From the NCBI GenBank assembly GCA_004282995.1, contig SHLU01000003.1:1-28872 (forward strand): a DNA stretch of 28,872 nucleotides, read 5' to 3'. Positions 1 to 7,140 of the stretch are shown one piece after another (the stretch's first letter is position 1; each line of letters opens with the position of its first letter). Source of the stretch: Sphingomonadaceae bacterium (GTDB lineage Bacteria > Pseudomonadota > Alphaproteobacteria > Sphingomonadales > Sphingomonadaceae). A program made the translations under genes and the position numbers. The notes under the pieces were generated by a model. That model had not been told where the DNA came from. It worked only from the letters and a program-made list of their open reading frames with translations, and did not search any database.

Positions 1-156
1 AACAGGTTACCTTGGCGGAGGGCCATAGGCCTTGCAGGGCATTGTCACGGTCGACGCGCGATATTTCGAGATTCATGAAACTTGTCGACCCTCGCTTACG
101 AACATGCTCTTGACGGTAGGTACGCCGGTTAGACGTTTTTGGTTGCAAGGGCACAC
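1..156. other. Upstream leader, no supported gene
   Basis: All three forward frames contain stops between here and the first gene (for example at 26-28, 76-78 and 111-113), and none gives a recognisable protein tail. The segment probably holds the end of, or spacer after, a gene lying left of the window, plus the leader of the reductase gene. No convincing -10/-35 pair was found. Confidence 0.4.
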
Positions 157-1575
157 ATGAAATTCACTCACGACGTCATTGTCATCGGCGCAGGTGCGGC
201 CGGGCTCACAGCGGCCGGGGGCTGTGCCCTGTTCGGCCTCGAGGTCGCGCTGATCGAAGGCGGGGAAATGGGGGGCGAATGTCTCAACAATGGCTGCGTA
301 CCATCCAAGGCATTGATCACCGCAGCCAAGCGCGCCGCTGAAGCGCGCGAGGAAAAGCGCTTTGGTGTCCAGATCGCATCTCCGCAGATCGACTGGAGCG
401 GCGTGCATGGTCACATCCAGGGTGCCATCGCTGCCATTGCCCCGCATGACTCCCAGGAACGCTTCGAGGAGATGGGCTGCGAAGTCATCCGCGGATGGGC
501 TCGTCTCACCGGCAAGCATACGATCGAAGTCGGCGGGCGCAAGCTGAGCGCGCCGCGCATCGTCATCGCCACCGGATCGCGGCCGTTCGTCCCGCCGATC
601 GAGGGCCTCGACGCGGTACCATATCTCACGAACGAGAACCTGTTCGAACTGGAATCCCGGCCCGACCACCTTGTCATCATCGGCGGCGGGGTAATCGGCA
701 TGGAGATGGCGCAGAGCTTCGCCCGCCTCGGCGCACAAGTGACGGTTATCGAACCCGAACGGCCGATGGGCCGCGACGATGCGGAATCGGTTGAGATCGT
801 GGTCGACGTGATGAAGGCGGAAGGGGTCCGCTTTGTCGAGGGCAAGGCCAAGCGGGTCGAAAGTCGCAACGACGAGGTCAGGGTCCATGTCGACAACGGA
901 GAGACGATTGCCGGGTCACACCTGCTGGTCGCGGTGGGACGCGAACCGCGTGTCTCGGGCTACGGATTGGAAGAAATCGGTATTACCACGGACAAAGGCG
1001 GCATCGTGGTCGACGCACGCCGCCGAACCTCGATCAGGAACATCTACGCCATCGGCGATTGTCGCGATGGACCGCGATTGACCCATGTCTCGGGCTATGA
1101 AGGGTCGAACGTGGCGCTCGAGATTACACTGGGCCTCCCCACCAAGGTCGATTGGAAGGCATTGCCGTGGTGCACCTACACCGAACCCGAAGTCGCGCAA
1201 ATCGGCATGACAGAGGCCGACGCGAAGGCGAAATTTGGCGACAAGGTCACCGTGATCAAGGAAGGGTTCGACCATAACGAGCGCGCCGTTGCCGAGGGCG
1301 AGACACTCGGACATCTCAAGGTCATCCTGAAAGGCAAGAAGGTGCTGGGCGCGAGCATCTGCGGCAAGAATGCCGGTGAATTGCTGCTGCCCTTCAGTCA
1401 GGTGATTACCGGCAAAAGCAGCACGTTCGCGCTCGGCTCGGCCATCATCAGTTATCCCACTCGCAGCGAGATCAGCAAGGCCGCCGCCTTTGCCGCATGG
1501 GAGCCGACTGTGTTCGGCGCTGTGCCCAAGGCCTATGCCCGGTCGCTCGCCCGGTTACGCAGGACCTTCGCATGA
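157..1575 (+). CDS. MerA-like FAD-dependent pyridine nucleotide-disulfide oxidoreductase
   Basis: A 472-residue class I flavoprotein disulfide reductase. FAD binding is shown by GAGAAG at residues 11-16, the redox-active disulfide by CLNNGC (Cys42, Cys47), a second Rossmann motif by VIIGGGVIG near 177-185, and the second FAD contact by YAIGDC near 296-301. In the C-terminal dimerisation domain the usual His-Glu pair is Tyr433 and Glu438 (YPTRSE), as in mercuric reductases rather than lipoamide dehydrogenases. However, the MerA C-terminal Cys-Cys pair and the N-terminal heavy-metal domain are absent, so mercury reduction is unlikely. The ATG at 157 was chosen over an in-frame TTG at 139 because AAGG lies six bases upstream. 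Its stop overlaps the radical SAM start by ATGA, implying co-translation. The electron acceptor is unknown. Confidence 0.9.
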   Translation: MKFTHDVIVIGAGAAGLTAAGGCALFGLEVALIEGGEMGGECLNNGCVPSKALITAAKRAAEAREEKRFGVQIASPQIDWSGVHGHIQGAIAAIAPHDSQERFEEMGCEVIRGWARLTGKHTIEVGGRKLSAPRIVIATGSRPFVPPIEGLDAVPYLTNENLFELESRPDHLVIIGGGVIGMEMAQSFARLGAQVTVIEPERPMGRDDAESVEIVVDVMKAEGVRFVEGKAKRVESRNDEVRVHVDNGETIAGSHLLVAVGREPRVSGYGLEEIGITTDKGGIVVDARRRTSIRNIYAIGDCRDGPRLTHVSGYEGSNVALEITLGLPTKVDWKALPWCTYTEPEVAQIGMTEADAKAKFGDKVTVIKEGFDHNERAVAEGETLGHLKVILKGKKVLGASICGKNAGELLLPFSQVITGKSSTFALGSAIISYPTRSEISKAAAFAAWEPTVFGAVPKAYARSLARLRRTFA

Positions 1576-2561
1576 CCAGCACCCGAACCAGGAGCCGCAA
1601 TGCACCGCAAGGTGCTTCGCCTTTCGCGGTCGAGGCCGGAGAACTTGCGCCCGACAAATTCTCCGACCCTGACTGGACCGCCAAGGGCGAACCGCGCGCC
1701 AGTGTTTCGCTGACCGGCCTGGACACACTTTGGCTCAACACCGGTACGCTCTGCAATCTTGCCTGCGCCAGCTGCTATATCGAGAGCAGCCCAACCAATG
1801 ACGCGCTGATCTACCTCAGCCACGCACACGCAGCGCGTTTCCTTGGCGAAGCGCAAGCGTTAGGCACGCGCGAGATCGGCTTTACCGGCGGCGAGCCATT
1901 TATGAACCCCGACTTCGTGCCGATGCTGCAGGATACGCTCGAACGCGGGTTCGAAGCCCTTGTGCTGAGCAATGCTATGAAACCCATGCGTCGTCACGAG
2001 GCGGCGCTGCTGCAAATGCGCGAACAGTTTGGCGACCGGCTCACCATCCGTGTCAGCCTCGATCATCACACCCAGGCCGTGCATGAGGCCGAGCGCGGCC
2101 CGCGCAGTTGGGATATCGCCATCGACGGCCTTCGCTGGCTATCGGAGAACGGATTTTCCATCGCCGTTGCAGGCCGCATGTTGCTAGGTGAGAGCGAGGC
2201 CGATGAGCGTGTCGGTTACGCGCGGCTGTTCGCCCGGCACGACTTGGCAATCGACGCCGCCGACCCGATGCAGCTGGTCCTGTTTCCGGAAATGGACGAG
2301 GACAAGGACATTGCCGAGATCACCACGGCTTGCTGGCAAATCCTCGGCCAGGACCCTGCCGATATCATGTGTGCCAACAGTCGTATGGTCGTGCATCGCA
2401 AGGGCGAAGCCGAGCCGCGGGTCGCGGCCTGCACCCTGATCCCTTACGACCCCGGTTTCGACATGGGCGCGACGCTGGACGAGGCCTCGAGCGAAGTGAA
2501 GCTCAACCACCCGCATTGCGCCAGGTTCTGCGTCCTGGGCGGAGCGAGCTGCTCGGCCTAA
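1572..2561 (+). CDS. Radical SAM protein with C-terminal cysteines
   Basis: A 329-residue radical SAM enzyme. The CxxxCxxC cluster motif is Cys61, Cys65, Cys68 (CNLACASC), and the SAM-binding GGE motif is FTGGEPF at 104-110. The C-terminal third carries Cys267, Cys287, Cys316, Cys320 and Cys327, enough to ligate an auxiliary Fe-S cluster of SPASM/twitch type, although spacing alone does not prove this. An in-frame start at 1497 exists, but the ATG at 1572 is preferred: it makes the ATGA overlap with the reductase stop and gives a normal length. Pairing with a disulfide oxidoreductase suggests that the flavoprotein either reduces the iron-sulfur enzyme or acts on the same substrate; this is inference. 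The convergent MFS gene overlaps its stop by four bases. Exact reaction not recognised. Confidence 0.88.
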   Translation: MTSTRTRSRNAPQGASPFAVEAGELAPDKFSDPDWTAKGEPRASVSLTGLDTLWLNTGTLCNLACASCYIESSPTNDALIYLSHAHAARFLGEAQALGTREIGFTGGEPFMNPDFVPMLQDTLERGFEALVLSNAMKPMRRHEAALLQMREQFGDRLTIRVSLDHHTQAVHEAERGPRSWDIAIDGLRWLSENGFSIAVAGRMLLGESEADERVGYARLFARHDLAIDAADPMQLVLFPEMDEDKDIAEITTACWQILGQDPADIMCANSRMVVHRKGEAEPRVAACTLIPYDPGFDMGATLDEASSEVKLNHPHCARFCVLGGASCSA

Positions 2562-3856
2562 GCGGTCACCGGCTTGGGAAAATCTCGCTTGAGCAACACC
2601 GCTGCGCGCCAGTAACAAAGGACGGCGAGCGGAGTAATTGCTGCGATCACCAGCAGAGCATAGCGCAGCGATTCATTCCCGAAACGCGGCACGAACAGGT
2701 CTGACAGGACACCAACCATGGTCGGACCCAGCCCCAGGCCGATGAGGTTAATGATCAATAGCGTGATCGCCGCCCAGACTGCGCGCATCTTGAGCGGAGC
2801 CAGCGTCTGGATGACCGAGAATGTCGGGCCGAGATAGCTCGATTGGAACAGCAGGGCGATGAAATAGACACCCACTGCCAAGGTTGCGTTCTCGGCAAGG
2901 TAAAACCAGAACAAGAACGGCAAGGCGATAGTCTTGAGCACGGCGATCATCCACGCCTGCCGATAGATCCCATCGCGCGCGGTCAGCTTGTTGGCGAGCC
3001 AACCGCCCCCGAGCCCGCTCGCAACCCCTGCAATCGCCAGCAGCGGGGCGACGATATTGCCGACCTGCAGGGTACTCAGATCGAAGATGCGGATCAGGTA
3101 GGCCGGGGTCCATCCGGTGAGCGCGTAACCGATCATCGAGGTCAGCGTGACCGCGGCGATCATCCATCGCGCGGAAGGGTTGGACAGGATCGAACGGAAG
3201 CCTTCGCGGATGCTCGGCTGGCTCTCGTCCGCCAACGCCCCCGGTTCAGCCCGGCGCGGCGGCTCGGTAGCAAAAAGTTTTACGACAATGGCCAGGATCA
3301 ACCCCGGCAGACCGATTACGATGAAGGCAACCCTCCAGTCGAAGAAATAGGTCAGATTGCCGCCGAACATCTGCCCCGCGGCGGCACCCAGCGTGACCCC
3401 AAGCGAATAGATCGAGAGCGCCAGTGCGCGCTTTTCCGCCGGGTAAAGGTCGGCAATAATCGAATGGCTCGGGGGGCTGGAGCCCGCTTCGCCGATCCCG
3501 ACTCCAACCCGCGCGGCGAGCAATTGTACGAAGTTCTGTGCCAGCCCGCACATTGCCGTCATCGCGCTCCACAAGGCGAGCGCGATGGAGATGATATTGA
3601 TCCGGTTCATCCGGTCGGCCAGCGCCGCGACAGGTATGCCGAGCGTTGCGTAAAACAGTGCGAAGGCAAAACCCGACAGCAGCCCGAGCTGGGTATCGCT
3701 CAGAAGGAGATCGGCCTTGATATCCTCAAGCAGGATGGCGAGGATCTGCCGGTCCATATAGCTGAAAAAATAGGTGACGGTCAGGAGGAACAGCGTCAGC
3801 TTGCGCGCGCGGACACTGATTTCGCCTGCAGGCGCGACGGGTGCGGCGGTCGCCAT
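2558..3856 (-). CDS. MFS transporter, spinster-like
   Basis: A 432-residue inner-membrane transporter with about twelve hydrophobic segments. Family marks include YMDRQ near residues 33-37 at the end of TM1, the loop 2-3 signature ADRMNR near 80-85 (MFS motif A region), and GIGEAGSSPPSHS near 120-132, typical of the spinster-like MFS group often found beside TonB-dependent receptors in sphingomonads. A Shine-Dalgarno AGAGGA lies eight bases before the ATG. It lies just downstream of the TonB receptor on the same strand but is separated by a strong terminator, so it may have its own promoter or depend on read-through. It probably moves an organic acid or lipid-like compound across the inner membrane. 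Substrate unknown. Confidence 0.9.
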   Translation of the reverse strand: MATAAPVAPAGEISVRARKLTLFLLTVTYFFSYMDRQILAILLEDIKADLLLSDTQLGLLSGFAFALFYATLGIPVAALADRMNRINIISIALALWSAMTAMCGLAQNFVQLLAARVGVGIGEAGSSPPSHSIIADLYPAEKRALALSIYSLGVTLGAAAGQMFGGNLTYFFDWRVAFIVIGLPGLILAIVVKLFATEPPRRAEPGALADESQPSIREGFRSILSNPSARWMIAAVTLTSMIGYALTGWTPAYLIRIFDLSTLQVGNIVAPLLAIAGVASGLGGGWLANKLTARDGIYRQAWMIAVLKTIALPFLFWFYLAENATLAVGVYFIALLFQSSYLGPTFSVIQTLAPLKMRAVWAAITLLIINLIGLGLGPTMVGVLSDLFVPRFGNESLRYALLVIAAITPLAVLCYWRAAVLLKRDFPKPVTA

Positions 3857-3897
3857 GTCCTTTTTCCTCTATCGTCGCCGACAATTCGGCTTTGCAG

Positions 3898-3931
3898 AAA
3901 AAAGGGGCCGGGGGATGATGCCCCCGGCCCC
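3898..3931 (-). terminator. Rho-independent terminator of the TonB receptor gene
   Basis: A perfect 11-bp GC stem (3904-3914 with 3921-3931, arm GGGGCCGGGGG) closes a six-base ATGATG loop. On the minus strand it is followed by six T (AAAAAA at 3898-3903 on plus). It begins 17 bases past the stop of the TonB receptor gene and ends transcription before the MFS gene. Confidence 0.93.
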
Positions 3932-3948
3932 TTGCCTTTTCCGGTGGA

Positions 3949-6933
3949 TCAGAACCGTGTCCGCAAGCCGATCCGGTAGTGACGGCCAATCGCGTTACCG
4001 ACGAACGGGTTATAGCCCAGCGGCAGTTGCGCTTCAGCCGGTTCGGCATCGGTGAAGTTCTTGATCGCCCCCTGCAGCTGCGCTTCGACGCCGGCCAGGT
4101 TCAGGTCGAGTGTCAGCGAGATGTCATGCTGCGTGAAGGAGCCGCTCTCGACGCCGTAATCGGTCGGCCCCTGCGACGTCTGGAAGCAGGGTGTGCGATT
4201 GATACAGCGATCATCGGATACACCGTCGATATGGCTGACCGAGTAACGCAGGTTGGCAATGTTCCAGGCCAGGTTGACGAAGCCGTTTGCGCGCCACTCG
4301 GGCACGGTGTTGGGATCGCGGAAGTAGTTGCCCAGGCCGACCGCGTCATAGGACGGTTCGACAACCACGCCCTGCAACTCGAAATCCGCGAAGGTATAAT
4401 CGAGATACCATGAACCGGCGGCTCCAAAGGCAAGATCGAGGTCCTGCCCCAGCGGGAAGTCGAAGTTCAGCGCGAAGTCGATCCCTGACACGTCGACATC
4501 CGGGCCGTTGACCCAGTCCGTGCGAACACGGCTGATGTCGAGCCCATTTGTTGTGCCCTGCACACAGGTATTGCCGCTGAAGGTGATGAGGTTAGCCAGC
4601 GGGCTCGAACAATCGACCGGCGCAGCGCCGGTGGTCTGGCCGTTGCCTACGAAGCTGGCAATGGCATCGCCCGGCGTGGTCGTGATCCGGTCTTTCAGCG
4701 CGATCGACCAGTAGTCGACGCTGAATACCACGCCACCACCCATGATCGGCGCATCGAGAATAGCACCGATGTTATAGGTGAAAGCCGTCTCCGGGCCGAG
4801 ATCGTTCGGGTTGCCGAAGATATCCAGCGACTTGTAATTACCGCCCGCTGCTGTGAAGCCCTGCAAGGCCGTGACCGAAATCGGTGCTACCTGGCTGGGA
4901 ATTGGTCCGCGGAAGGTTGTGCCGACAGAGCCGCGCAGCGTCAGCCAGTCGGTCGCCTCGAAGCGAGCCGAGCCCTTCGGGTTGATGGTCGAGCCGACCG
5001 CTCCGCCATAATCTTCGTAGCGGATGGCCGCCTGCACTTCGAGCTGGTCCGTTACCGGCAGCTGCAATTCGCCGAAGAATGCATAGACGCTTTGATCGAC
5101 ATCGACCGGTCGCGAGCCGCCAAGGAAGATGAACGGTCCCACGCCTTCGGTCGAAGTCCCGACGCAGCTGCGGTCCCCCTCGCGGAAACACGGGTTAATG
5201 TTGAGGTTCGAGATGTCGTTGAACGGGCGGCTGTTGAAGTTGGTATTGCGGTACTGGAAGCCGACCGCGAAGGCGGCATTGCCCCCGGGCAGTTGGAACC
5301 CGGTGTCGCCGGAAACCACCGCATCAAACACGTACTGGCTTTCCTCTTCAACGACACCGTTAGGAACCTGGAGCCAGCGGACGAGCTCCGGGCTGTTCTC
5401 CGCGCCGGCGACGTAGAATGGGTTGGTGAGGTTGAGCGCAGGGTTTTCCGGCCCGGCGTTGACGAACGGGTTGAAGAACACGCACCCGTTCGCACCCGGC
5501 GTGGTGCCTTGGCAATTCGGTCCGCCAAGGCCGTTGAGCGCAGCCTGCAGGCGGCTGCCGACAATGCCGGGAGCAAAGCGCTCACGATCTGCATCCCAGA
5601 AGGTGGCATCGAGATCGAGCGTGAGGCTGTCGTTGAGTTCGATATCAAACCCGCCGCTGACACGGAAGGCATCGGTGCTGGCAAAGCCTTCACCGGCACC
5701 GCGATCAGTATCACGCGGATTACCGAGATAGCCGAACGGGCGGAACAGGACATTGGTCACCCGCACGATCGGCATGCCGGCGGTGCTTCCCGGCAGGCCC
5801 TGTTGGGCCAGGAATGCCGGCAGCCCCGGGTTGGCCGGCGAAGTCGTGAAAGCGCTGATGAAGCCCGAACCATTGGGCCCCTGGGTCGGCGGGAATGCCG
5901 GTGAGTAATTGATCGATTCCAGATCGGTACGCGCCCACATGGCGTCGGCCTGGAACCTGACCCTGTCGCTCAGATCGGCAGTGAACTGAGCGTACACCTG
6001 ATACCGATCTTCATCCTCGACGATGTTGTCGTAGGGGATGTAGGTGAAGCGGCACTGCGCACCATCCTGGAAACCACCAAGATCATTACAGCCGCGATCG
6101 GGCCGAGTCTGAGTTGTCAAACCGCCGGTCGCAGTGTTGAGATAGGTTACCGCGAAGAGACCCGGGGTTGAAAGCGCCGAATAGGCCGATGGATTCACGG
6201 CATAATTTGTCTGCGTGTAGTCCCGCGCAGTGGTTGGCAATTCAGACCGATGCTGCCAGCCGGCACCGATCACGAGATTTGCATCGCCGAACTCGAAGCC
6301 GACAAGCCCGCTCAGGGAATAATTATCGTCCGAGCCATCGATGATGCTGTAGTCGCCCTGCACTTCGACACCTGTAAAGGTACTGCGGGTGATGAAGTTG
6401 GCGACGCCCGCGATGGCATCGGAACCATAGGTCGAGCCAGCGCCATCTTTCAGGATTTCGACCCGTTCGAGCGCAAACAGCGGGATCAGCTGGGTATCGA
6501 CAAAGCCTGCGCCAGGGGTCTGGATAGTACGCTTGCCGTTCACCAGCACGAGAGTGCGCTGCGGGCCGAGACCACGCAAGTTGATCGACCCAACGCCCTG
6601 ATAGGCCTGTGCAGAGGTGGCAAACTGGTTGGTATCACCCAGCACCGCGCCGACAGAGGGCAATTCCTTGATGAATTCCAGCGGACTGTCGACACCCTGC
6701 TTGGCAAGGTCGTCACTGGTGAAGACGTCCACCGGCAGTGCTGCATCTTCCGGTGTGCCGCGGATGAGCGAGCCGGTGACCACGATGGTGCGTTGCTCGT
6801 CGGGCGAGGATGTCAAATTGGCATCGGCCCCGGCCTGCTGCGGGCTGGCCTGCGCGAATGCTGCTGATGGAGCCAGAACCAGCGCACCGGCCATGGCGCC
6901 CAATGCGATGCTGCTACGGAAAACGGTCTTCAT
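3949..6933 (-). CDS. TonB-dependent outer-membrane receptor
   Basis: A 994-residue outer-membrane receptor. Residues 1 to about 27 form a signal peptide (MKTVFRSS start, hydrophobic core, AFA cleavage region). Next come a TonB-box-like TIVVTGS segment and a plug domain with SINLRGLGPQRTLVLVNGKR and a GSDAIAGVANF stretch, then a long beta-barrel ending in terminal Phe (RIGLRTRF), the usual outer-membrane protein ending. An upstream ATG at 6942 abuts the Shine-Dalgarno directly, whereas the ATG at 6933 has AGGGG nine bases upstream and begins a normal signal peptide, so 6933 is chosen. It probably imports a large hydrophobic or oligomeric nutrient used by the nearby acyl-CoA catabolic genes. 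The ligand is not deducible; it shows no obvious siderophore-specific features. Confidence 0.95.
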   Translation of the reverse strand: MKTVFRSSIALGAMAGALVLAPSAAFAQASPQQAGADANLTSSPDEQRTIVVTGSLIRGTPEDAALPVDVFTSDDLAKQGVDSPLEFIKELPSVGAVLGDTNQFATSAQAYQGVGSINLRGLGPQRTLVLVNGKRTIQTPGAGFVDTQLIPLFALERVEILKDGAGSTYGSDAIAGVANFITRSTFTGVEVQGDYSIIDGSDDNYSLSGLVGFEFGDANLVIGAGWQHRSELPTTARDYTQTNYAVNPSAYSALSTPGLFAVTYLNTATGGLTTQTRPDRGCNDLGGFQDGAQCRFTYIPYDNIVEDEDRYQVYAQFTADLSDRVRFQADAMWARTDLESINYSPAFPPTQGPNGSGFISAFTTSPANPGLPAFLAQQGLPGSTAGMPIVRVTNVLFRPFGYLGNPRDTDRGAGEGFASTDAFRVSGGFDIELNDSLTLDLDATFWDADRERFAPGIVGSRLQAALNGLGGPNCQGTTPGANGCVFFNPFVNAGPENPALNLTNPFYVAGAENSPELVRWLQVPNGVVEEESQYVFDAVVSGDTGFQLPGGNAAFAVGFQYRNTNFNSRPFNDISNLNINPCFREGDRSCVGTSTEGVGPFIFLGGSRPVDVDQSVYAFFGELQLPVTDQLEVQAAIRYEDYGGAVGSTINPKGSARFEATDWLTLRGSVGTTFRGPIPSQVAPISVTALQGFTAAGGNYKSLDIFGNPNDLGPETAFTYNIGAILDAPIMGGGVVFSVDYWSIALKDRITTTPGDAIASFVGNGQTTGAAPVDCSSPLANLITFSGNTCVQGTTNGLDISRVRTDWVNGPDVDVSGIDFALNFDFPLGQDLDLAFGAAGSWYLDYTFADFELQGVVVEPSYDAVGLGNYFRDPNTVPEWRANGFVNLAWNIANLRYSVSHIDGVSDDRCINRTPCFQTSQGPTDYGVESGSFTQHDISLTLDLNLAGVEAQLQGAIKNFTDAEPAEAQLPLGYNPFVGNAIGRHYRIGLRTRF

Positions 6934-6942
6934 AAGATGCAT

Positions 6943-6947
6943 CCCCT
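6943..6947 (-). promoter_or_regulatory. Ribosome binding site deciding the receptor start
   Basis: AGGGG on the minus strand sits directly against the ATG at 6942 (no spacer) but nine bases from the ATG at 6933. Only the second spacing allows initiation, which fixes the start of the TonB receptor. Confidence 0.6.
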
Positions 6948-7048
6948 ACTGTTTTGCGAGCGGGGAAAGGGGTCAGTACCCCGACACACGCTGACCGCGC
7001 GCCGGGGCACTCAATCGACCGAGGCCTCTCCCAACCTCGGCCACCTTC

Positions 7049-7062
7049 TTGCAATCATGCAA
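7049..7062. promoter_or_regulatory. Inverted repeat in the receptor upstream region
   Basis: TTGCA and TGCAA arms are separated by ATCA, a perfect 5-4-5 palindrome about 115 bases before the receptor start and just downstream of a candidate promoter. Position and symmetry fit an operator for a dimeric repressor; no regulator gene is in the window. Two further weak inverted repeats lie in the same leader (7019-7040, arms CCGAGG/CCTCGG; 6969-6982, arms GGGGT/ACCCC). Confidence 0.35.
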
Positions 7063-7082
7063 CGGCATAAGCAAGCAGGAAT

Positions 7083-7112
7083 GTTACAGATTTTCCCCAC
7101 CGAGCGTTGCAA
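7083..7112 (-). promoter_or_regulatory. Candidate promoter of the TonB receptor
   Basis: On the minus strand TTGCAA (7107-7112) and TGTAAC (7083-7088) are 18 bases apart, a moderate sigma-70-like match within the 198-base gap between the receptor start and the end of the upstream gene. It would give a leader of roughly 140 bases. Consensus match only. Confidence 0.3.
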
Positions 7113-7140
7113 AAATGTCGCGCACCCCAATCGCTGAGGA

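Noticed and set aside
157..1575. Mercuric reductase (merA) call
   Set aside because: The C-terminal vicinal cysteines and the heavy-metal domain are missing and no other mer genes are nearby; only the general fold and Tyr433 match.
2843..3979. 378-codon plus-strand frame over the MFS gene and terminator
   Set aside because: Shadow of the transporter; polar low-quality composition, and it runs through a rho-independent terminator.
6937..7137. 66-codon plus-strand frame in the receptor leader
   Set aside because: Not supported by a ribosome binding site or recognisable sequence, and it lies in the promoter region of the opposite-strand gene.
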